The notes below the pieces were generated by a model. The model ran no database searches. It saw only the letters and a program-made list of their open reading frames with translations, and had not been told where the DNA came from. DNA of 64,000 bases from Chaetoceros tenuissimus (Eukaryota > Bacillariophyta > Thalassiosirophyceae > Chaetocerotales > Chaetocerotaceae): the NCBI GenBank assembly GCA_021927905.1, contig BLLK01000047.1, positions 2,976,001-3,040,000 of the forward strand, written 5' to 3'. Within the stretch, counting starts at the first letter, position 1. Each line of letters begins with the position of its first letter. Positions 21,595-32,175 of this stretch are shown one piece after another. Made by a program: the position numbers and the translations under genes.

Positions 21595-23794
21595 CTATTT
21601 GAGTCTTCTCTCTCGTGCACCACGACGCTTCTTCACTTGACCTTCCTCTTGTGAGATGCCTTCTCCATTTTTATTGGTAGGTATCTCTGTCTCATTGTCG
21701 TCGACTTCATCACGATGGGATTTCAACTCCTCTATCATTTCTTCAGATGGATTCTCACATTGACCAAACTCATTCACTCGTGAGAAGTCTGTTTTGTATT
21801 TCCATCTCTGGTAGCAAAATACGAGGAAGATTGCATCGTCTCTCAAACAAGCTAAACGATGCATGATTGGCATCTTGATCACAAATGCTGTATGCGTGAA
21901 AGATGTGGTTTAATCCAATGTTGATGTAGAAAGAACAATTTGATGTGTGAAAAAAAGCTTACCAAAGAGATCGTCTATGAAAGTATTGATACTTTTATAC
22001 GTCATAGTGCGGAAGTTGAGATGTGCTACGCTTTGCAGCTTGTAGTTGATAAAGAGCTGAGGAGTCATCATTACAACTAAGCACAAGAGAAAGTTAAGTA
22101 AATAATCATGAGCAGATATCAAGAATCAAATAAGGTGCAAAATACTCACATCCAAACATATAAATGAATCCAACAAAAGTGTTTAAGATGAAGCTATACC
22201 ATCCCTTGTGCTTCTGATAAAAAAGTGAATAAATTCCATATCCACAAACTAAAGGCATTGTGATATACATCAAGTGATCAGTTGCAATCTCATCGTACTC
22301 TTTTGTCTTTGATTTTGAGTATGTTTCTGTCTGTTTAAGCTTGATATTGAGCTTGCCATTTTCATCAAAAAGTGATAATGTAACAGCTCGCTTAATTTTC
22401 CAAACTTCGATCGCAATACCAACTGCATTACTGCATATCACCATGAAACTTGTATCATTATCGACAAGATATAATAGAATAATGAGCTGAAAGATCATAT
22501 TCACAATCATACTTCTCACAGATATACCTTCCATACTCTTTTTATTTTTGAAAAATTTCACATCGTTCTTGAAGGCTAGAGCATCAAACACAGTGTGTAA
22601 TACAGAGACAATACCTGTAACTGCTAGTAGAATAGGATTCGTCTCCAAGAGCATTGTACGAAACATGTCACTGCCAGCATCTTCATCTCCATCTGGATTA
22701 GTGATTGACTGTTTAGATTGATTTTCCCATTGCTCTTCCATTCCAGCCATGAGTTGCCATTTCCATACTTTTATTGGTTCTAGTTTGACTTCAAGGTTTG
22801 GATAATTCGATACAGTCTCGTTAATTTCTACCAAGGATGATCTAGTAATCCAGAATTCAGAGGAATACAAGAGTGGATAGAATTGGTTCGACTGGATTGT
22901 CTCACCATCCACGACATCATCTGGAAGCCATTCCATATGTTTCCCCACTTGAGGAGGAATTTTGGATCGTTCTGGTATATGTGGCATTCCATTCATGTCT
23001 ACCAATTGTAAAGTTAAGGATGGCTTCAAATACATGAGCATAGCATCTTGAGTAGTATTCGCAGATGCAATTGTCAATGGAGACTTGTATTCTGTCAATT
23101 TGGATTCATCTTTGGCTGTTGAATTATCGCCTCCTAATAGATTTCGTTCATCCTTGATTCGTTTACGTCTCTTATATTTCGTCAGAGCAACAGTTTTATA
23201 CATGATTTGATCATTCTTTTCTTTTGCGTCAGATTGCATATATTGTGGCTCTATACAGATATGTGCATAAATTTGAGTCTGATTGTACTGCACAGCATGT
23301 GGAATATCAAAAGAAAGAGTATTGTTTCTACTATTCACGGTCGAATCAAGACTATCAAGTTCTAGATTCATTTCATGCCACTCTGCCAAAATGTCATGCG
23401 CAGCAAGAGATTGAATGTGTGATCCAATGTCAAGACATGAATCAAACTTTTGCTTTTTCATTTCACTTTTACTGAATGGTTCCGCAACGTCTGTGACAAA
23501 TAGATGTAAATCAAATGGTGTATGCTTTTTCCAGATGCATGAAGGCATTTTTGCGCGATGAGGTCTTTGCGACGCCAATGATCCTTTTGGGATATTACTT
23601 GCAGCACCAGCATTATCAGCGTTGGTATTACCATTAGTCATTGGTTGAACAGGAGGGGTTGGTGGTTTGATGATACCATTTTCAATCATGTACCTCTGAG
23701 CGAAGTTCATGACCATGAACATCAAAAGTCCTTGTGTAATTGCATTTCCTATCGGATTAGGTGCAGCATTTTCAGCTGCAGCTCCTCCAGACAT
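21595..23794 (-). CDS. CLPTM1: CLPTM1-family membrane protein
   Basis: Exons 22150..23794, 21963..22076 and 21595..21887 join at GGA T|TT and TTT G|CA and give 683 aa. The start is MSGGAAAENAAP; earlier in-frame codons are 5' UTR. Family blocks are clear: MPSCIWKKHTPFDLHLFVTD in the luminal part, then several membrane helices, and PQLFINYKLQSVAHL, TYKSINTFIDDLFGF-type and MHRLACLRDDAIFLVFCYQRWKY near the end. Relatives are human CLPTM1 and CLPTM1L, ER/plasma-membrane proteins that affect receptor assembly and lipid scrambling. The last 50 residues are charged and end in RRGARERRLK. Confidence 0.9.
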
Positions 23795-24186
23795 GTCGCA
23801 GTTGATTTTATATTTCCTAAGAAAGTTGATAATTATCAGCAAATGAAAATAATGAGTGTATGGTGTATGGTGTATGAATGTAAGGTACGGTATGAATGCA
23901 AGCGATGCCAAAGAAGAGGAGAGAGAAACTTCAATGTACGTAGAGTGATGTTGGTAGAGAATAGCAGAAAAAGAGTGTCTGTACTTTCTCAGGCAAATTC
24001 TGCTTTTTTCCTGACCCCTCCTTCTCTAGACTATTGTTCGTATTGTTTTATTCTATTTTGAATTTGATCTCATTGGAATTAGTTAGAGAACAGTAATTGT
24101 ACTCTAGTCTATCCGCATTACCTTATTGAAACTCAAGTCCCAAGGTCGTCATCATATAGAGAAAAAATCAAAGTGGAATATTTCAT

Positions 24187-24768
24187 ATGATTCTTCAATC
24201 GAGATCTTTACGTGTGTCAATCTTTAGATCATGTGTTCGTTCCCATCACAAAAGGTCAATCATATCGAAAACTAGTCATCTTCAAAACCATCATGTCGGA
24301 AATATGTTCATAAATAGATTTCCAGTACTAGTAGATAGTCACCAGATGAATGTTCGAACTTTTGCTGACGATGGAAAGAAAGCATCTGAATCTGGAGATG
24401 AAGCTACTGTAAACATTTCTTTTGATGGAGCTGATCCTGATAAACCTACAGAGCAAGAGCAAGAAAATCAAAAGCAGCTCGAAGAAACTATCAATATTGA
24501 AGAATATACGCAAGAATTAGTTATTGAACTTCCAGATGTTGGGGACGATAATACAAGAGGGAAGGTCATCAAATGGTACAAACAAGAAGGAGATGTCGTT
24601 CATCCTAACGATACTATTTGCGACATTGAGACTTCTTTATTTACGTTTGGTATGGATGTTGAGGATGAATCTGAAGGTATTATGAAGGAAATTCTAGTGC
24701 AAGAAGGTGATGAAGAGCATCTTCCAGGTACAGCTATTTGCAAGATTATGCATAAACCAATGGAATGA
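24187..24768 (+). CDS. Mitochondrial lipoyl-like domain protein lacking the lipoyl lysine
   Basis: Single exon, 193 aa. The first 60 residues (MILQSRSLRVSIFRSCVRSH...) form an Arg/Ser/His-rich mitochondrial presequence. An acidic linker follows. Residues about 110-190 fit a biotinyl/lipoyl hammerhead: LPDVGDDNTRGKVIKWYKQEGD, DTICDIETS, then SEGIMKEILVQEGDEE. In lipoyl domains the turn is ETDKA; here it reads ETSLF, so the Lys that carries lipoate is a Leu (about residue 151). No catalytic or peripheral-subunit-binding domain follows. It may be a structural or regulatory relative of an E2 subunit, or a decoy substrate. Confidence 0.78.
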   Translation: MILQSRSLRVSIFRSCVRSHHKRSIISKTSHLQNHHVGNMFINRFPVLVDSHQMNVRTFADDGKKASESGDEATVNISFDGADPDKPTEQEQENQKQLEETINIEEYTQELVIELPDVGDDNTRGKVIKWYKQEGDVVHPNDTICDIETSLFTFGMDVEDESEGIMKEILVQEGDEEHLPGTAICKIMHKPME

Positions 24769-24956
24769 TTGTCGTGACCTGAAAAAGGGAAAGCCTAGCT
24801 TCTGGAGTCGAGCTCATCCATTGAGAGCATTCTTTCAACAAACTACACGACATCTGATTTTTAAGAAACTTTTTTGTAAAATTAAATAATTATTCTTGTA
24901 TTTGCGGAGATGTCATTTTACTATTTCGTAGTCAACCAAGCCCGATCGACTTGACT

Positions 24957-26503
24957 TTAGTTCTTCTTTTCAGGCATGCTAGTCACAGGCTCATCCTGTC
25001 CATCGTTGAACATTTCTTCTTTTGGCATCAAGCAAACTCTTTCCTCATGACAGCCATATGCATGAGGTTTAAGAATGATGATGTGATTCAAAGGTATCTT
25101 CACATAAGGTGCCTCTTCTCTTGTAAGTCCCATAAAGTAGGCATACAAGATTCTATGAATACCCTGATGAGCAATTATCAATAGAGGCTCTCTGCTTCTT
25201 TCCAAGTCATGTGCCAAGGGCTCAAGTCTTAAAGTCATGTCCATGTAACTTTCGCCACGAGGATAGCGGTAAGAAAGCTTGTCCTCTTGTCTTGCTGCAA
25301 ATTCTTCAGGATAAGTTTCCTCGATTTCCTTATAAGTCATACCATCACAAGTTCCAGCATAGATTTCATCAAGATTTCTTCTTTCATTCTGGCGAAATTG
25401 GACCCAAAGCGATTTGTCGCCGTTATCCCACTCTGCTTCAAATTCCTCGTGCTCAATGAACTGTGCTGTTTCCTTGGTTCTACAAAGTGTAGAAGTCCAT
25501 AGCCTCGCTGGAACTTTCTTTTGAATCTCTTTCCCAGTTTCCTTATCAATAACTGTTTTTGTACCAATCTTTTCCTTGGCAAATTTAGCAAGACGACGTG
25601 CGTACTCAGTTCCATTTGCTGATATTCCTGAATCTCCACCAATTTTCCCAAGCAAGTTGTATTCAGATTGACCATGGCGTGTAATGTAGTATGTTCGTTC
25701 AAGATTGTGAAGACTCATGATGAAGTGTACAACCTATGAAAATTCCAACGTCTATGAGAAATTCTATAATCCAGTAAAAGTCATGCAAATTCAAAACTAA
25801 TGCATTAAACACATACCTTGAGTTTTAGATATCCTCGAACATCATGAATCTCATATTTTTTGTAGTTGATGACTCTAACATAACTTCCTTCACTATCTTC
25901 AACGTTTGTGTACCCCTTGGCATAATTTCTTCTTCTCTCCATAAAATCTTTCAATGCCTTATCAGGATCCATATTCTTGTAATCCGGAGTAGAGAGCTTT
26001 ACAGTTCTAATATTCTCCTCGAGCATATTTTTATCATCTACAACGACTTCCAAGAACATGGTCTTTGCTCCAATGTTTTCTTTCTCAAGTCGATCCATGA
26101 TTTTGTTTCTATTCTTTTCAAGGTTGTTGGTTGCATCGTATACAGCCAGTCTCACTCCATCTTTCTTCATAAATTTGATCAAATCAGCTGTCGCAGCATC
26201 ACATGCTTTTGATCTCAGCTTCAGACCCTCTTCATTATCTTGGTCAAAGAAACTTGCTGGTTGGTGAGAACCACAAAATTCTCTCCTATAGTCACCTACA
26301 TTGAAGATCTGACTAGGAATGTCATTAAAGAATGAAATATAACGACAGATACGCTTCGATACCGAGGTCTTTCCGCAACCAGGCAAACCAACCATGATGA
26401 TTACCAATTTATCCGAAGCAGTTGCTCCGACCACTTCCAGAGGAGTAGCATTTTGCCCCTCTGGAATCACATGAGGCATTGGATTCTCTATCTTGTTCTT
26501 CAT
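24957..26503 (-). CDS. PFKFB: Bifunctional 6-phosphofructo-2-kinase / fructose-2,6-bisphosphatase
   Basis: Exons 25817..26503 and 24957..25733 join in phase 0 (AAG|GTATGT ... CATAG|GTT), giving 487 aa. The kinase half has the P-loop GLPGCGKT (39-46), NVGDYRREF and YDATNNLEKNR. The phosphatase half has ITRHGQSEYN (catalytic His about 249), GDSGISANG, STLCRTKETA, ERRNLDEIYAGTCDGMTYKEI and the second catalytic His in IIAHQGIHR. Both active sites look intact. It makes and breaks fructose-2,6-bisphosphate, the regulator of glycolysis versus gluconeogenesis. Length and the domain junction VVHFIMS match animal and fungal enzymes. The long plant N-terminal extension is absent. Confidence 0.94.
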
Positions 26504-26975
26504 TGTGTTTTTGAAGAGTATTAATGCTAGAAGAAATGCAACAGTGTATCTGGAAAACTACAATGTTTGTGTAAGCACAACAAAAATGTCTCATGCAATG
26601 AAGAAGATGCAATTGAAAGTATACGTATTATTTGTTGGCGATGACCAATGGAGTTCGTATGTCGAATGCAGGCACATCAATGACGTCGTTAGTTCTTCTT
26701 CCATTTATGAATTTGTAGCTGGTAATAAAAAGCGATATCTAGCTAGCTAGAAATTCAGATGGTATCCTCCGACCTATGTCCTACTTTATTCTCGGCATTC
26801 GTGTTAAAAACACACACTTCGATGAGCGATGATGAGACGATGAGACGATGTGTTCATTTACTTATTGCATGCATCTTCGCATATCATTGTGCTGCACTAC
26901 AAAGCAAAAACGAACAAAATATCGCCTACTTTCTTCACTTAACAAACCGAATCTCGTGATTATAGTTCCATCAAA
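26504..26975. other. Divergent promoter region, PFKFB / J-protein
   Basis: About 470 bp between two divergent starts. No coding frame with a domain; no repeat or RNA gene seen. Confidence 0.4.
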
Positions 26976-29031
26976 ATGCCTCGCTTTGACTTGGCTTTCT
27001 TTCTTTGCTGTTGCAAAGCATGTCTGGGATCACCGTCTTCAGAACAGGAGTCGTTTTATTCTCTTCTTTCCATTGAAAAAGATGCAACACAAGATGAGAT
27101 CAAGCGTGCATACAAACGCCAATCTTTAAAAATGCATCCAGATAAGATTGCACAAAGGGGTGCGAGCCAAGAAGAAATAAAAGGAGCTCAAGCAAAGTTC
27201 CAAAGAATGAAGGAAGCATATGAAGTTCTCTCCGACCCACATAAACGCGAAACATATGACGCTATTGGCGAAAAAGGAATGAAGTGGATTGATGAACCAC
27301 TATCAATAGATCCACAAGAATTAGCCACGAATTTTGCAAATTCTAGTTTTGTAGATCGAAGCAAAATTTTTGGTATCTTTGTTTTCTTCGCTGTGGCTAT
27401 TTTAATTCAGCCTCTTTTGATTTGTCTTCAACTTGATGGAAAGTTTGGGAACAATGCGAAGTGGGGAGCTATTTTGACTCCGTTGTGGATCTGGAATGCT
27501 TTCATTTTATTTTACCATTCTCGAGTTATCATGATGGGTGATATTCCAAAACCAGATCACATCCCAAGTGAAGAATGGCAAGACCCAATGCCTATGAAGA
27601 AAAGAGTCATTGCGTTGGTTAGATTTTTGCTATTTTTTGCATTTGAAGTTCAGTTGGCTTTGCATTTGGATGGAATAAACTCATATTCTTGGGGATGGGT
27701 ACTCACACCACTATTTTGCTTGGAAGCTATGGCATTATACATCAAGGTTCCACAGTCTAGAAAGGTAATTTTGACAATGGATGAACTCCAGTCAGCAATG
27801 GGAAAGGATTTTAGTGAATTTACCGAAGAAGAAAAGGCAAGCATTGAGAGGGCATATTTGATTGTTCCAAATAGAAATGGTGCCCCATATGATTCTGCAA
27901 GGCATATGGTGAATAGTGCGAAAGTCGAAGTTACTAGTACCCTGATGAAAGTTGCATTTATGATTTTGGTCTTACTGAAACTTGATGACAAACTAGCATG
28001 GAGTTGGTGGTTGATCTTCATTCCATTCTTTCTAACTGCTGTTCGTGTTTGCCTCTTTGGTTGTAACGATTTTGCTGAAGTCCAAGCTGATGTGGAAGAA
28101 TTGTTGCAAAGAGATGAGATGAATGCTGCGGGAACAAATGCTGATGCAACCACCGACTATGGAGCTATGGAAGAGGGTGCAGCCACTAACACCAATGAAA
28201 ATACAAATACTACTCCACCACTCACAGAGGAAGAAAAGGAGGAGATTAGAGCAAGAGTTTCGAGATCTAGCAGTATTTTGGCAGGGTCGCTTTGCTCGCA
28301 ATTCTTTTACATAATCTTTCTTATTGTGATTATTACCAAGATCCAAGGCGCATCTTTTTCAACTCTGTGGATCATTTCTCCCATTTTGATTGTGGTAAGT
28401 TTGACTATTGCTTCATGCCATTAAATTATGCACAACTTCTTTTCTCACATTTCTGTATGACAAGGTCTCAATTCTTTTGTGTTGCTTGGGTTGTATGATT
28501 TTCTGTGTTGCACCTATAGAAGATGATGCATTTATCTTCGATGGTCAAGACCCGACTTCAACTTATCATAATATGGATAGTGTAGCAGCTGCTGCAATGT
28601 CCAGTATGCCATACTCTGCTGCACCAACACAGCCATCTGAACCAATAGTTGTACCACCACCTCCTGTTGCCACTGTCTCAACTCCAGACAATACTTCGGA
28701 AAACATTGCATCTGAAAATACATCTAAAATTGCGTTACAACCTCCTTCCACGGATGCTGAACCTATTCATGAAGACATAGTGTCGAGTGTTGAAGTTAAT
28801 GTATCCGATATGCACACAGATGAAGTTACAGAGAATAAAAATGATGAAACAGAAAAAACGTCCACAGAACCATTGACAAGCACAGCGCCAGTCGAAGTAC
28901 CTGACTTATTGGACGCACCATCCGACGAAAAGGGTGCTTTTGCTCCCACCACTGAAAAAAGTGAAGTTGTTGCAACCATTGAAACTAGTGCGATTGCTCC
29001 AACGGCAAGTGAAATTGATGACTTAGATTAG
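26976..29031 (+). CDS. J-domain membrane protein with TMEM185-like helices
   Basis: Exons 26976..28394 and 28465..29031 (phase 0) give 661 aa. A J domain spans about residues 25-95: FYSLLSIEKDATQDEIKRAY, KMHPDKIA (HPD 54-56) and VLSDPHKRETYD. It is followed by paired hydrophobic segments: QLDGKFGNNAKWGAILTPLW, LHLDGINSYSWGWVLTPLF, LKLDDKLAWSWWLIFIPFF and FSTLWIISPILIV. The repeated LxLDxxxxxxWxxxxxPxW pattern matches the TMEM185/FAM11 family. The second exon completes the last helix and adds about 170 residues of Thr/Glu/Ala/Pro-rich tail. The J domain would recruit Hsp70 to a membrane; which membrane is unknown. Confidence 0.82.
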
Positions 29032-29093
29032 TAAATATTTTAAAGAATAACCGACATAATATTTATATCACACAACTACTTAGTATGTTTGAA

Positions 29094-31016
29094 TCAGACG
29101 ATTTCTTCCAAGTCAAACGTGGATTCATTCAATGCTCGACCAAAATATTCAATGTATAGAGGGACGCAGTACCCGCAAGCAGCGGGACATGTCTCCTTTA
29201 GCAGTAAATTGTCCATATGAGGGTATTCCCTTTCACAGTATATCTGTCTCCTTTCTACTACCTTATCTTCATTCCTTGATATCCACTCACAACCTCTGGA
29301 AAGACCATTATCAATTCTAAACTTGAACTCTTCGCGAGGTGTATCAACACAATCACAATTATCACAAGTAATTCTACACCTATTTCTAACTTCGAAACGA
29401 GGACAATACTTTGCAATACGAAATTCTGCATTCAATGAATTTTTTGTCAGCCAATTACAGTCTTGTGTATTTCCATTGTCCAGTGTAAAAATAAAATTGA
29501 TGTCATCAACGCAACTAATTGTGGGTCTGCTAGATGGTTGTGAAGATGGAATCTGTGTTGGTGAATCTGAAGGTTTAGAAGATGGATGTAAAGTAACTGA
29601 TGGTGTCTCCGAAGCATTCATCGATGGTGCAGAAGTACTAACGCTTGGCTTGCTTGATGGAATTTTTGATGGTGAAATCGATGGGGCTAGAGAGGGTTTG
29701 TCAGAAAGAATCATGCTTGGTTGAGCACTTGGAGCAGAAGACGGTGTATCTGATCTTGCGCTTGGAGATGAGCTAGGGATGGTAGAAGGCAGAAAACTTG
29801 GAGATATGGAAGGCAACTGTGAAGGTAACATAGAAGGTAAAGATGTAGGATTAAAGGATGGTAAATCGCTGGGGCTAGAGGATGGTGAGTTTGAATTACT
29901 TGGAAAATCTGAAGGTGCTGAAGATGTGCTTGGACTTGTTGAGGGCGCATTCGAAACACTTGGACTAGATGAGGGCACCATTGATAGACTCGGTAGAGAT
30001 GATGGGATGGATGAGGGCATAATACTTGGGGAGTCTTGCAAAATAGATGCAAATGAGAGAACATAACATCTGAAAAATTAAATCACCATATAGAAATACT
30101 TACTAGATATAGATGGTGTTAATGATGGTTCATTTGATGGAACAAAACTTGGAAGTGATGAAGGGATGAAGGACGGTGAGTTACTCGGGTATAATGATGG
30201 CAAATTTGAAGGTGTGACTGATGGTAATACACTTGGTTGAATAGATGGTAGATTTGTAGGAAGATTTGTAGGTAATAATGAAGGTGATGCTGAAGGGACT
30301 CTCTCTGATGGAAACTGTGATGGTATGAAACTTGGTTGCTCTGTCACGATCGCTTGAATTGCTGGAAAGCAATAATTACATGCAGCTGGGCACGCATCTC
30401 GGACCTTTTCAGCATATTAGTAAAAAATCTAATCTATAGATCAAAGAATTATTCACACAAAGCCATCTACACTTACCATTCTGCCACTATTCCAAGTATC
30501 ACAGTACCTTATCATACGAACTTCTTTTTGTCCAACCCATGCACATCTCTTTAGTGTTTCTAAATTAGTTGTAAGAACATAATCGGGATCATCCTGAGCA
30601 ATTATTATTGATATGAGAAATTTGAAAGATAAAAGCGCGAAAATTCAACACGAAATCATTGAAAAACTAACCTCACAGCAACGACCACATGTATGAGCGC
30701 ATTTTTCGTTTACTTCTGGAAGAGGGCATAATGCTTCTCTTCTTGAAAATTTCCATCTGATGGATATACAGGTTAGTGTTTTTATTCTATCATCTTCCTC
30801 ATAATCAATTTTGAATGTAGGACTATTCAAACAGGCGATATCAAATGTTCTCGGCTGTATTTCTAAAGCTGTGCTCTCGGATGTGCTCTGTGTCAGGTAT
30901 TCATCTTCATCAATTGTAGAATGCAAGGAAGACCCAAATATATTCCTTGCTCTTACGAGCTCCGGCAACCAACCAAATTGAACAAACAACGATACATAAC
31001 AGAGTTGTAACTTCAT
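29094..31016 (-). CDS. Secreted PSxxPS-repeat protein with Cys-rich modules
   Basis: Exons 30672..31016, 30477..30593, 30104..30404 and 29094..30034; phases agree and total 567 aa. A signal peptide (MKLQLCYVSLFVQFGWLPELVRA) leads. A first Cys module ends CAHTCGRCCE, a second KRCAWVG ... RYC ... ACPAACNYC. About 190 residues of PSxxPS repeats follow (Pro/Ser/Leu/Ile with Asn and Asp), then two more Cys modules (QDCNWLTKN ... CPRFEVRNRCRITCDNC and RGCEWISRN ... CPAACGYC). The module pattern CxWxxxN...YC...C..(A/T)C..C is the visible repeat. Such proteins are common in diatoms and are thought to sit at the cell surface or wall; the PS tract is probably glycosylated (inference). Confidence 0.78.
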
Positions 31017-31536
31017 CTTATTATCTGTTCGACATATACTGTAACAAATTCAGCATGAACTAAGGTGCTGTTACCCTAGTAGCTGATACACTTGAGAAAG
31101 GGAGAAAGGGAGCCTAGGTAGTGGAACGATGGTGGTGGAAGATGTTGTGAAAGTGCTGAACCACGAATTGAGCTTCCGTGTAGAAGTTTGAGATTTCAAT
31201 TTACAATGCTAAGCAAGTGCTAAAATACACATATTTATTGCTTCACAAGACTGTAAACAGTGGAGACGGACCAAAAAGATCTTCTGCTCCATATCCACGA
31301 ATGAAATGAAGTTTTTTATTGGTCGAAAAATATTCAATTTTTGACACTTCTAATTTAGCTTTTTAGCGATTTTGTTTTGTAAGTACAGTCTTCTCTCACC
31401 AATAACCAATAAGCCAATAAGCCAAATAACCAATAAGTGAAAGAACAAACTGACAGCAATGCTTCAATTTCATTCATGAAGTGAAGGAACCAATATTAGA
31501 TTTAAGGAAAAAATATATATACATAGTTTGGAGATC
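31017..31536. other. Divergent promoter region with a short CCAATAA tandem
   Basis: About 520 bp between divergent starts. At about 31399..31440 the phrase CCAATAA is repeated with 3-5 nt between copies. Some copies contain CCAAT, a known eukaryotic promoter word, but the repeat form suggests simple-sequence origin. Confidence 0.4.
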
Positions 31537-32014
31537 ATGTCAAGGCAAATTGGAAAGCTCTGGGTATGGTACCTAGTGGCTGCTGTGTATCAGTTGAATG
31601 TCGTAAGTCTTCACTAATGTTTTCATGTTTCAAGACGATATTCCATTTTCAATGAAACTGACCTTGTTTTACTTATCAAAGGCGGATGGTACGACAGCTA
31701 CTCGCAGAAACTTTCTTAGGGGCAATGAGAGTTACATATCTACTACATCAAATGAGCAGTCAGTATATACCATGCATTATGAAAAGATGAAAATAGCAAC
31801 AGAGAAATTACTATCAATGGAACTTTTTAGAGAAATGAATTTACAGAATCAGACAATAGAGAAGAAAGAAATAGAAGAGCTAAACTATCACATTATGCAT
31901 ACGAAAATCAAGAAAAGAAAAGATGCATCAAAATCATCGCGGAAAACACGAATGTTGGAACTATTCCAAGAGGTATCTGAGCAAAATCGAAAATTCGCAC
32001 AAAATGAATTATAG
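31537..32014 (+). CDS. Small secreted helical protein, unknown
   Basis: Exons 31537..31602 and 31682..32014 join in phase 0 (GTC|GTAAGT ... AAAG|GCG) and give 132 aa. Exon 1 alone encodes a signal peptide (RQIGKLWVWYLVAAVYQLNV). The rest is charged and helical, rich in Lys, Glu, Met and Asn, with no Cys, and starts ADGTTATRRNFLRGNE. I recognise no family. It sits beside the PSxxPS gene, divergently transcribed, but no functional link can be shown. Confidence 0.55.
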
Positions 32015-32175
32015 GAGATACTCCGAAAAGGTACAAAATCAATACGCAGTTGCAATAATTATAATAATAAAATACACTATATTCGTAAAATTGTTGACAT
32101 CAGTGAAGCCATTGTGTGAACGTAAAAGTATTTTTCCCTGTACCCTTACTTCAAGAAATAACAAGCCTTTGCAGG

